The position numbers and the translations under genes are program-made. This document shows, piece after piece, positions 47,473 through 57,699 of a stretch of 64,000 nucleotides of DNA. The number at the start of each line of letters is the position of its first letter. Position 1 is the first letter of the stretch. The notes beneath the pieces are model-generated. The model saw only the letters and a program-made list of their open reading frames with translations. It had not been told where the DNA came from and did not search any database. The stretch comes from Primulina eburnea (taxonomy: Eukaryota; Streptophyta; Magnoliopsida; Lamiales; Gesneriaceae). The stretch is from contig NC_133108.1 of the NCBI RefSeq assembly GCF_022965805.1, positions 44,400,051-44,464,050 on the forward strand. The letters run 5' to 3'.

Positions 47473-48718
47473 GGCTATATAAGATTTTGTTACCAGATCA
47501 GCCCAAATTTTGACAAGATGGTCTTTAATAATCTTTGGCCACAGACCCAAAAATTCGTCCGGTTCCTGGTCAAATTCGAGTAGTTCCGTCTAATCGAGTC
47601 ATATAATTTTTTTTCACTCGAACTTGAGATCGATCAAATTTTTACATTTTAAATTTTAGAGCGATTTAATAATATCTAGCTACATCCTTGATTGATGCTT
47701 GAAAAAATCGAGCTAGTTCAAGTGGTGTAAACAAACTAAATTGAACTTAATATGAAGAAAATTTTAAGACTCAAATTCGAGTTGAAATAAATATATTTAA
47801 AATCAAATTCGATTCGAAATTCGAAAATTTTATTAGTTTTTTTACGGGCTAACTCGAGTTCGATCAATAATTTATGGTTGAAACCTTCAAAAAAGTGTTC
47901 GGGTTAATGGAGTACGACACCAATTAGATTCTCCTGATTACTCATCCACAAATAAATAAATAAAATTTAACTGTGGAATAAAACCCAGAAACATAGGATG
48001 ACATATACAAGGATTATTTGCCAACCTGGGAAACCTGAAATTCGGTTGGTCTCAACGGTCAGTTATTTCTGGGACAACGATCCCACTATTTTTTTTTTCA
48101 TTTTCTTGCATCATTAATGGTTGCATAATCATTTTCATGGCAGATAATCGTAATTAGTGGTCACACCCATTTCCATTATATATTCATCTCCTTTTCATGC
48201 TTCTCTCTCTTTTCCCTTCATCACTCTTGCATCAACGAACACTGGTACCCACGCATCTTGTGATTTGGATTATCGTTGTGATTCACGCTTGCAATGTGCG
48301 CTTTTATTGATGTTTGGTTGGTTCAATTAATGGGTCTTCACATGATTGGTTGATTACAATTTAGGGTTCTTTTTCTTTTTTGATTGGAATTGAGATCATG
48401 AATCTGTTTGTTAATGCACGAATCATGGGTTTGAGTGTTCTTTGATTCCTATGCCATTTGGACGAATGGGTTGCAATTTTCTTGATTTGGAGACATAAAA
48501 ATTTCATGGTTTGCATCTAATATTGACTCTTTTTACTAATTTTTTTGCTTTATGATTCCTGTTTTATTTATTCATTTTCGTCGTTTTTAATGCCACAGTC
48601 GCTGAACCAGTGTTTGATGATTTCCCGTGGAAGGGTCTTTAATCTTTTATAAATTAAGGAAGAGTGGGAGGCAATTTGGGATTTGATTTTTGTGAATGTT
48701 GGGGGTCATACTCTTGTA
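47473..48718. other. Divergent intergenic region between INDH and the MyoB-like gene
   Basis: The 1.2-kb spacer should contain both promoters. Around 47560-47930 are scattered CGAGTTCGA-like words, a pattern of old repeats in plants. From about 48180 to 48718 the T-rich sequence is probably the leader of the plus-strand gene and may contain a 5' UTR intron. I do not assign specific regulatory sites. Confidence 0.5.
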
Positions 48719-51237
48719 ATGGCTGCTGAGGTTCTATCTGTGAAAAAGAGGTCATCCCCTGGATTCATGACTCTATTGTCCTCCGCAGCTTGTGAGTGGT
48801 TCTTGATATTTTTGCTATTCGTGGGCGCGGCGTTTTCATATTTGCTCACAAAATTTGCTCAATACTGTGAGCTCAAAGCTCCCTGTCCATTATGCTCGAG
48901 GCTCGATCTTGTTTCGGGGAAAAAGAAACCAGGAAACTATTGGAGTTTATTATGCAGAAACCACAGCGAAGAGATGTCATCTCTAGTGCCTTGTTCTATA
49001 CACAATAGTCTTGCCGATGTCAATGGGATGTGTGAAGAATGTTTTATGCCCATTATTATGCAGCAAAAAACTAATTCTGAATCATATAGGTTGTTAGTTG
49101 GTAAGCTGTGGGTTGATGTAGAACGATCCATTCTCCAAAACTTAATGCTGAATAAGAACATACGATTTGGTTCTTCAGGACGTAGGACGTGTTCTTGCTG
49201 CAACAAGACATGGAGAGCTAAATCTAATGCTGAAAGATTACTCGGGTTTTCTCCAGTTAGTCTTGGGGCTTCTAAAGCCAATTTGAAGCCTCCTTTGCCT
49301 CGTGTACCAGGTCGGAGTCGTTTTAGTCGTAGGGATAGCTTGAAGAGATTAAGAGAGAAATTCTCAGGGCCAATGGTACACCATTCTGCTTTGGGAAGTA
49401 GTGTTGATACGCTGTCTCATGTGGGCTATACGAAGCTGAAATTCTCCTCTGATTCCGAGTCTGAGGTCTTATTCTCAGAAGATGATGAAGAAGGAAATGC
49501 AAGTTGTCATTGTAAATTTGAAAGTAAACCAGAATATAATGTTCAATCCAGCTTAAAAGGTCCACCTATAACACAGGATGAGAAAGTGAAACCTTCGGTT
49601 CTTGATCTACCAAATCTGCTTGATTTGAGTGATGATAAGGATTTCAGTTCTTTATCAATAGAAACATTCATAGAGCACGGTCTTAGAGAGCTTGACTGGG
49701 CAGAAGCTTATAATAAACCAAGCACATTTGTGACACCAGAGCTAGCTTCATTAGACAACGATTCCCAACCACTGGGTGTTGGAAAAGGTTCTTTAGATGT
49801 GCCTGCAGAGACTTCTAACACCTCGTCATTTCTCAAGCAGCGTAATCTCTCCATCTTAACCTATTTCACAAGCATACACGTCGTCTATCTGCACTAGAAA
49901 TGACTCGAAAGATAACAAACATGATCATTATATCATTTGTGGTTGATTTAACAAGTGAATTTGAATTTGCAGAATTAAATGACAAAGGAAGCAGGGAAAA
50001 AAGATATACATCTACGGTGAAGCATATAGAAGCTGTTGCAGGAACTTCTGCAGAAGATACTCATTCATTAGAGTCAAATAAAAAGAATATAACTGATGCT
50101 TTGACTGGCATAATGGAAAATAAAGAATTATCAAGCTTAGAACCCGTTGAGCCAATTAAAGCCTGTGACTCTGATCAAAATGAAAAAAATATGAAGTCCC
50201 TGCCACAAGACTCTACATCTGATGCAGGCTTGTCCTCGACAGATAGAAGTCCTGCAGCTCATAACGAACATGCTGAATTCAGAAAACCCGAGGATTCCTC
50301 TTATCAGGCAAATGAGACTAGCCAACCTGAATATTTGGAGGGAACTGTTGATGACGACATTGAAGGTAAAAGTATGCTTGATCGACTAAAACAACAGGTT
50401 GAGCAGGATAAAATCTTCATGGATTCTTTATACAAGGAATTGGAGGAAGAAAGAAACGCTGCTGCAGTTGCAGCAAATGAAGCCATGGCCATGATCACTA
50501 GACTACAGGAGGAGAAAGCGTCGCTTCACATGGAGGCGTTGCAATACTTAAGAATGATGGAGGAACAAGCAGAGTATGATGTGGAGGCGTTGGAAAGAGC
50601 CAATGATGTTATTGCTGAAAAGGAGAAGGAATTGCAGGACTTGGAAGCAGAGTTAGAATTCTACGGAAACAATTATGGTGATGAATCATTAGGGGTCGAT
50701 AAAGAAAACAATCCTGGCACCTCTAGAGATTCGAGATCTTGTAATATTAAAAAAACCAATGGAACGTGTAACCCAGCCATGGATGGTTCTGCCTCGAAAT
50801 TTGTGGATGAAAAACTCTACATCTCGAAATGTTTGAAGAAGTTGGAAAAAAAGATCCATCAAGCTCAAAATGGTGAAAAGATAAAAAACGAGGTTGGGAA
50901 TCTTCCTCATACCGGAGAGACATCAATAAGTCAAGAAAATGAAGATAATGGTTCATTTGAGCAAAAGAGTATATATCCTTCGAATGGGAATCCGGATCGT
51001 GACAAGGACAATGATTTTGTTTCAGGGAAAAGAGAGAAACCATTAGAGAATGGTGCTTATGCTTTTGAGAAGGAAATTGTAGAACTTCAGCAGAGGTTGG
51101 ATGCACTTGAGACTGACCGAGATTTCCTCAAGCACATATCTGACTTGCTTCATAACGGGAAGGATGGATTGAATTTAATTCAGGAAATAGCTCATCAGCT
51201 ACAAGAGTTGCGAGAAGTCGAATTTAATAAAAGATGA
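48719..51237 (+). CDS. Myosin-binding protein (MyoB type) with GTD-binding/DUF593 domain
   Basis: Two exons, 48719-49841 and 49973-51237, predict 795 residues. The start is the ATG at 48719 (MAAEVLSVKK). An N-terminal membrane segment at about 25-45 is followed by the family signature CPLCSRLD (56-63) and further Cys pairs in the next 120 residues. A long acidic, Ser-rich low-complexity part follows. The GTD-binding (DUF593) coiled coil spans about 508-605, including LDRLKQQVEQDKIFMDSLY and EKASLHMEALQYLRMMEEQ. Another coiled coil lies near the C-terminus (about 735-795). MyoB proteins bind the globular tail of class XI myosins and act as vesicle-anchored receptors that drive cytoplasmic streaming and organelle movement. 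Which MyoB paralogue this is cannot be told by eye. The intron is short (131 bp) and readable in part, but the phase demands its removal. Confidence 0.9.
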
Positions 51238-52290
51238 CTTTTAATCCTCTGAGGCTGCATCTCTCTCATTTACAGAGTTACTACTTCCTAACCTTGACTT
51301 ATTTTTTTAGTTTATATGTTTCAATCCCGTGATTTGGAAAATTATTGTTAATCCATGAAAAAATGTGTTCTTCAATGAGCTGCATTCTACTCAAAATAGT
51401 TGTCCATATTTTCTGAAACACTGCAAAAAAAAGTAGCTGTAAATAACAGAGATATTAAGATATAAATTTCATGGATCTCTTCTTACTTTCCAGTTTTCAA
51501 AATCTTGAATACATGGGATGAAAACAGAGGGGAGCAATCTACATAATCCAAGCGTGGAGATGGTGATGAAGATGAATCTTAGGTATCTGCCTAACGTGAC
51601 TGTGATTTACGATATTTGGGTTTGCGCCATGTATAGTTTTTCCAGTAGAGGAAGAAAGTGTGCTTCAGAGATGGAACATACAGAATCAAATTTTCTGTAT
51701 CTTGGATTCCATTTTCTTGATTTGATTTTTTTGGTCTTTTGAGTTGGAAATGAGAATAGATTGGGAGTTGACGTTTTGTTCTTCTCAAATTGGTAATGCC
51801 TTTGATGTGCATTGCTGTGTATGTCCTGTTGGTTATATTGCAGATGGTAGTTCTGACTTACTTTTTTGTTTTATACAAGGTATAAGAATCAAATTGTTAC
51901 TCGCGAAGGTGCGAACATATAATGGACTCTATAACAACTAATTTGTTTCCACTTTAAAAAATAGTTAACATAAGTTGTCGTAAAAATCCATGGTAAGTAT
52001 TGTAAAACCTTTTAAATTTTGATTTTTAGCTCATGTGGTACATATGTATCACACAATGGATCAATATTAGGTCATAATACTTGAGAAATTCATTGTATGG
52101 GCGACCATATTTGTATTTATATATTAAATAACTTAGTATAAGATAAATATAAATCAAATTCCATCCGTCTTTTTTATACCTACACTGACAATACCAACCG
52201 ATAATAGGATAGTTTTCTTCTTCTAGCTTGTTTTTTTTTTATGGGTTATTATATATATTTCCCTCAACTTTCCTGTAAAAGCCGATACTC
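51238..52290. other. 3' flank of the MyoB-like gene
   Basis: The first few hundred bases are likely 3' untranslated region. Two short frames (51518-51742 and 51744-51941) have no domain. No repeats of note are seen until 52291. Confidence 0.5.
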
Positions 52291-52400
52291 AATATTGAAA
52301 ATGGCTTTTTGGTCATGTATAAATATGTTTCATGGATTCAACCCAAATAAACTTGTAAGATTCGATGCAAATTAAATGCAGTAAACATATTCCACTAGGG
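52291..52400 (-). repeat. Relic copy of the small-peptide gene's upstream region
   Basis: About 110 bp align with 53103-53210 (shared phrases include TTTTTGGTCA, CATGGATTCAACCCAA and AAATGCAGTAAAC). No peptide coding sequence remains to its left, so this is either a third, eroded copy or a duplication of the promoter alone. Confidence 0.6.
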
Positions 52401-52819
52401 GAGAGCTGTTCGGTTAAAACTTGATTCGAGTTTGATTTGTTCTAGCTCGAGTCGTTACTTGAGTCGAGTTCGGATTTTAATGTGTCTGTTCGAGTAGCTC
52501 GCGAACTATCCAAGTAACTACATTTATTAATTATTTATAAGAGGATATAGATTTAAGATATTTTTGGCAATATAAACCTAAAATTTAAACCCTAATTTTT
52601 GTTGTCAATGGGTTAGGAAGACTTTCGAGCTTTTCAAGTATGAGGTTGAGTAAAATAATTGCATGTTGATGTCTCCAACGTCCGGTAAACATTTCGGTGG
52701 AAAATGGCTAAAGTGAAAACGAACATCAACTTACTAGACTACATCATGCTTTGATTTATTAAGGGACCAAACCAAATACGTAATTTCTTCCAATGGAGGA
52801 AAGAAGGGTAAAAGCATTT

Positions 52820-53060
52820 AGGTTTCTTGCACCCAAAAAAAAAAAAAAAAAAAATTCATAAAATAATAAAAAATACAACATTCGTAGAAGTCGGCGTAAA
52901 ATATTTGTCACATATATCGTCATATTTTGCTCCGAATAAACATCGTTTACCCACGGCGGAGGCGGAGGCGGAGTAGCCAGGAGTCTGCCAGGAAAGTTCT
53001 GTTCACCCGTCACCGATGCTCTGCATGGTGGACCACCGGACACCGATAAAATTCTACCGA
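52820..53060 (-). pseudogene. Truncated tandem copy of the small secreted-peptide gene
   Basis: On the minus strand the sequence encodes GGPPCRASV, NFPGRLLATPPPPPP and WVNDVYSEQNMT. These correspond to the C-terminal half of the intact gene at 54918-55262 (GNGPPCKMP, NFAGRVVAAPPPP, RVNDVYPEEKMT). The signal peptide and N-terminal half are missing, and no ATG lies upstream in frame. Downstream, the region of the former stop codon is deleted, so the frame runs into what is recognisably the old 3' untranslated region (shared GAATGTTGTAT and GGTGCAAGAA phrases). A TATATATAAG box lies just upstream on the minus strand (53089-53098). An unseen upstream exon could in principle rescue it. Confidence 0.7.
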
Positions 53061-53102
53061 TAGTGTGTAAATGTGTAATGGATGTGTTCTTATATATGCC
53101 AT

Positions 53103-53210
53103 ATTATTGAAATATGGGTTTTTGGTCAAGCATATGCATATCTTGCATGGATTCAACCCAATGGAGACGTGTGGATTTTATGCAAATGCAGTAAACTTAA
53201 TCCGCTAACC
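53103..53210 (-). repeat. Upstream region of the truncated peptide copy, repeated at 52291-52400
   Basis: Direct repeat partner of 52291-52400, at roughly 70-75% similarity by eye. It lies in promoter position for the truncated copy. Confidence 0.6.
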
Positions 53211-54462
53211 AAGTAAGAATATAATATAATTTGGACCAAATTTTCCTTTTCCTCTTTTTAATTTATAATTTTCCTTTTATTGACTGGAAAAGTTTTCTGT
53301 CAATAGAAATTTAGTCTTTCTTCAGAAAAATCCCAGTCTAAATTGTTTAACATTTTAAAATGTTGTCAAAGCCTCCAATATATAAAATTTTATTGAAAGC
53401 CAATCGTGACTATATATATACCAACAAAAATCACCTTTAATTTGGTTTTAATATATTTTTTTAAAACACAAGTATTCTACCTTATATACAAGTTTTAGTT
53501 AAATTTATGCTACATCGGATGAAGTATAATTCGTCTAAATTAAATCATTATATGATCTAATATATAATTTCCCTATTTAATTTGACTCGTATATAAAATA
53601 AATAATTATGTTGTGTGCATGAAATATGTCTTACCGAATACAAGATAGACTTGCCCTTTTATAACGTCTCATATTTATGATTCATAACCAAAACTATTTT
53701 TGTACCAAATGGAACGTGAAATAAACTACAAGTTATTTTATCATGTTGCACCACCTTATTCGTTCTATCGATCTCTCTAAATTAATCCTCGATTATATAA
53801 GGGGATGTATTTGTTCTAGATTTTTAATGATTTTTATGTAGTTTAAAAGTATAAAAGTATTCAATCCAGACTTTTATATAGTACTCTACAAAATTTTAGT
53901 GGTATCAAATGTAAACTTTTGTATAGTTTTAAAAAGTCATATATTATTCAAATTTGACTTTTAAATAAACTTATTGAATTAACTTGAATAATTGAAGTTT
54001 AATTGGAATAAATTTAGTATTGAGTTATTTATTTTCTTTATTAAATTAAATAAATAATATTATATCGAGATATAAAAATGTTTAAAATAAATAAAAATTA
54101 TTCACGTCCAACCGTTAGTTCAATAAATAAATAAATAATCACAAGCATAAATTAGAAAATCCACATGATTCGAAATTAGGTGAAAATCTTTATAAATCCG
54201 TGAGATTCTGTAGAATTCTTTCAACTTCACAAAATATGTTATTTAAATCAGCAAATTTCTGCAACGAATACACACATAAGATTATAGGATTCCCATTTTT
54301 CTTAATTTTGTATTGATAATTTTCAAAAGTTGGTAAACCGAGCCGAATGCCCTCTATTCTCAATCCTTATGTATATTATTCGATTGTTTATTAATATGTG
54401 ATTGGTAATTTAATATATACGAATGTGTATATACGATTTGATCATTAATTAACTAACAATAC
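53211..54462. other. AT-rich intergenic region, no gene
   Basis: Nothing recognised on either strand. Confidence 0.55.
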
Positions 54463-54586
54463 TACTACAAAAAACGACAACGGATTAGGCCATTTAAAAA
54501 CTGTTGTAAGGTATTGTTGAAAGTGCGTTCAACGGATAAAATATGTTGTCGGATATGTGTTGTGGAATTATTAATTTGTTGTAGTG
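54463..54586. mobile_element. Possible miniature CACTA-type remnant
   Basis: The left end reads TACTACAAAAAACG and the right end TTGTTGTAGTG, whose reverse complement is CACTACAACAA. These resemble CACTA-element termini with the first base changed on the left. The interior repeats CAACGGAT and TGTTGTCGGAT words. No 3-bp duplication is evident, so the call is weak. Confidence 0.35.
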
Positions 54587-54917
54587 CAAGCTCGTGATCA
54601 GCCATGAAAATGCCAACCGGCCAACGCATTCAAGGTTTTAACCAATATTACACGATTCATATTCATTATTAATAATGCTCATAAAAAACTTAAAGAACGG
54701 TCATTTTCCCCTTAATTTCCTTAAATATAAAATATACAACGAACGAATAAAAAAAGGTAAAAAGATAAAATAAAATTGGTTCTTGCACCAAACAAAAATT
54801 AAAAGCTCAACAAGTAATAAACATACAACATTCTTGCAAGTTAGTGTGAAATTATAGTTGTCAAATATATGTTCATGATCTCGGTTTATTCCTTCTGTTG
54901 CCAAAAACAATTCATCT

Positions 54918-55262
54918 TCATTTACTCTCCTTAGCCACACCAAACTGCGTCATTTTTTCTTCAGGATAGACATCGTTTACCCGTGGCGGAGGCGGAGCAG
55001 CCACTACTCTGCCAGCAAAATTCCGACTACTGATCGGCATCTTGCATGGTGGCCCATTACCTCCGGTTATCCACGTGCAGCCGTTGGGCGTGGGTGTTTG
55101 AACTAGACGCCGGCCCTTCAAGGATTGTAGTAAAAGACTTTGTCCCTTCATAATCCATTGCTCCTCTTCCTCACCAAGAATTCGAGCAGCTTCGTATGAT
55201 TTCATGCTGTGTAAGAAGATTAATCCCATCATAAATAAGATAATTTTTGCAGAAACCCTCAT
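54918..55262 (-). CDS. Small secreted peptide precursor, family not recognised
   Basis: 114 residues, starting at the ATG at 55262. Residues 1 to about 26 are a clear signal peptide (hydrophobic core IILFMMGLIFLH, cut probably near EAA). A charged propeptide-like part follows (EEEEQWIMKG, then LKGRR at 48-52). The C-terminal half has two cysteines (Cys62 in NGCTW and Cys73 in GPPCK), a Gly/Pro-rich GGNGPPC, NFAGR (81-85), and a Pro run AAPPPPRVNDVY (88-99). Size, signal peptide, basic dipeptide and conserved C-terminus suggest a processed, secreted peptide. I do not recognise it as PIP, CLE, IDA, PSK or RALF. The C-terminal half is the part conserved in the damaged copy at 52820-53060, which supports it as the functional portion. 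Confidence 0.75.
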   Translation of the reverse strand: MRVSAKIILFMMGLIFLHSMKSYEAARILGEEEEQWIMKGQSLLLQSLKGRRLVQTPTPNGCTWITGGNGPPCKMPISSRNFAGRVVAAPPPPRVNDVYPEEKMTQFGVAKESK

Positions 55263-55364
55263 GATCTTGATTTTTTGAAAAAAAAATAAATAAATACTCG
55301 GAGATCATACAATATTTTGTTTGTTTGTAAATTAATGTAAATATTATGATATATGGTTGCATGT

Positions 55365-55374
55365 GTTTATATAG
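55365..55374 (-). promoter_or_regulatory. TATA box of the small-peptide gene
   Basis: Minus strand CTATATAAAC lies about 100 nt upstream of the start codon. This fits a transcription start about 70 nt before the ATG. Confidence 0.6.
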
Positions 55375-56388
55375 GTGTTGTGACTTTGAAATTTTTACTT
55401 ACGACCTTATTATAATATTTGATGGAATGCATGCATGTTTGACTGTTGAATGGGATATACAAAAACTTGAATGGGTCTCATTTAAGCTGAAAGTGACTGC
55501 AGATTTTTGAATGACTAATATGAAATTGTTAAAAGTGAAAACTTAAAATAAAAATTTTAAACTCACGAAATATATTAAACTACACACTTTTATAAAGTTT
55601 TATCTACTCAGTTGTGTTTTTCTTCACAAACTGCGATACTTATTTATAGAATTTTTTTGGAAAGACTCCAAAAATAAATATATCATTAAATACATCATTA
55701 CATACTAATTTTCAATATTTACAATTCTTATTTTCAATACTCGATCTCTTATATTTTTCAAAAGAAACATAATAATAAACGGGGAAATAATAAAATTAGT
55801 TTTACAAGTTGGTTTACATCGGATTTTCGATTTTTAAATTAGCAAAATCAGGCAATAGTATTGCAGTAACTTGTTTCTTTTAATTTTTAGTCATTTTTTT
55901 CGTGGAACAAACAGATGTGATTGTGCAAAAACATTGCTTTTATATTTATGAAAATCTTAGCACTCCGTAAAAAACACACAAAACCAAGTTGTGAGCTCCA
56001 TGATACCTATTTTTAACTGATTAGATTGTCATAATCTAATTTATACCAACCTGATTAAAGGAATTTTTATTTTCCCACACAAGAAAAAAAAAATTGTTAA
56101 GAAAATATAAATTTTATTTTGATGGCAATTGGTTTTACAAAAAGTTAGGCATTTAATATATCTTTGACTATTATAGGCTATATTTTTTATTTTGATGATC
56201 AACTAAAATATTGAAACTTAAACGTGACTTATCACAATAAATATTAAATAATTATTTTTGCACAAAACACGATATGTTTTCAAGCAATTAAACGCGCTTT
56301 TGAATTGTGAAATAGCGATGGAATTGGTAAATATTTATTTACAAGAATAATTAATGGGAGTTGATAATTTAAAATTATTTATGCATCC

Positions 56389-56480
<92 letters not shown>

Positions 56481-57178
56481 TCATGTATGAACTCTACAAA
56501 TCACATGTTTAATATAACCATATTCTCTTCATCCAAATATTAATTAAAAACTTTACCAACATTTTATGAATCAACTCGATCTATTAATTATCGTGATTCA
56601 TATACATAATAGTCATTATTTTACACACGCATCGAGCATATGTCGTTTGCTAGTCCTTACAAAGCTTGAAAATGAGACACATTAATTAATTTTATTAAAT
56701 TTCCTATATTCAAAATAAAAAATAATCAAGAATTAAACCAATGTCTCGTGTATGAATGACGATTTATATATGTAAACTTAATTGACCCGTATCTTATTTG
56801 TTGCAACCTATGAGATGACGTGCTCAGAAATTGACCGGCGACTATTCGTAAATTATCGAATAGTTTATAATTGACACATATATATCGAGCTGGAATCGAA
56901 ATCGGGATTAAAAAAAAAATTCCCTTGAACTATATCATTTAAGCATTTTAAGTTATTTAATAATTTTTTCAAATTCTGAATTTTTTCCCTGATTATAATT
57001 TAGAACATTATTTTATTTAAAAATTTTAGTTTGATAATAGTTATGTGTGTATCCAATTATAAAAATTTCGATTTCAAAATAAATTTGAAAAAATAAGTAA
57101 CATATCTACATGAAACAAATGAGGCTTAAATTTATCGTATGATTTGTCTACTACAAAGGATTCGGCTTTAATTCTTTT
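55375..57178. other. AT-rich intergenic region, no gene
   Basis: The part nearest 55375 is upstream sequence of the small-peptide gene. A long TA microsatellite lies at 56392-56475. Nothing else is recognised. Confidence 0.55.
56392..56475. repeat. (TA)n microsatellite, longest in the window
   Basis: About 84 bp of uninterrupted TA. Confidence 0.95.
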
Positions 57179-57290
57179 GAGTGGGTCTCATGTGAGACCG
57201 TCTCACGGATCCTAATGTAAGACTAGTCAATCCTACCCATATTTATAATAAAAAGTAATACTCTTAGCATAAAAAATAATATTTTTTCAT
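57179..57290 (+). mobile_element. MITE-like repeat, copy 9 (right end lost)
   Basis: Starts GAGTGGGTCTCATGTGAGAC and matches the family through AATATTTTTTCAT, where similarity stops. The right third of the element is missing. Confidence 0.8.
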
Positions 57291-57507
57291 ATATTATTCA
57301 AATAATATATAAATAGTCTATTGGTTTTTATATATTATAATATTTAAAAGATGCTATTATTGTGCGTTGACTTTGTGTTGTGGCGACATAAAAATGGTTC
57401 GAGTGTCAGACAAATAACACAAAGCAAATGAAATTTAAGTCAATTCTGTTTGACTAGCAAATCTTTGACACTCACAAAAACATTTTAGTGGGGCTTCAAA
57501 TTTTATT

Positions 57508-57699
57508 GGCAAAACTTTTGTGAGATGATTTTAAGGGTTATATTTTGTGATATTGATATATTATTTGGGTCATATATGAAAAATTATTATTTTTTATGCT
57601 AAGAGTATTACTTTTTATTGTGAATATCGATAGGGTTGACCCGTCTCACAGTCACAGATAAAGATTCGTGAGATCGTCTCACAGGAAACCTAGTTACTC
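57508..57699 (-). mobile_element. MITE-like repeat, copy 10 (reverse), with 9-bp duplication
   Basis: 192 bp, from GGCAAAACTTTTGTGAGATG to GATCGTCTCACAGGAAACC then TAGTTACTC. AATTTTATT flanks it on both sides (57499-57507 and 57700-57708). It contains a small internal duplication CACAGTCACAG. Confidence 0.9.

Noticed and set aside
54701..54943. 80-codon minus-strand frame downstream of the small-peptide gene
   Set aside because: It overlaps the end of that gene and its 3' untranslated region in another frame, and it does not begin with ATG.
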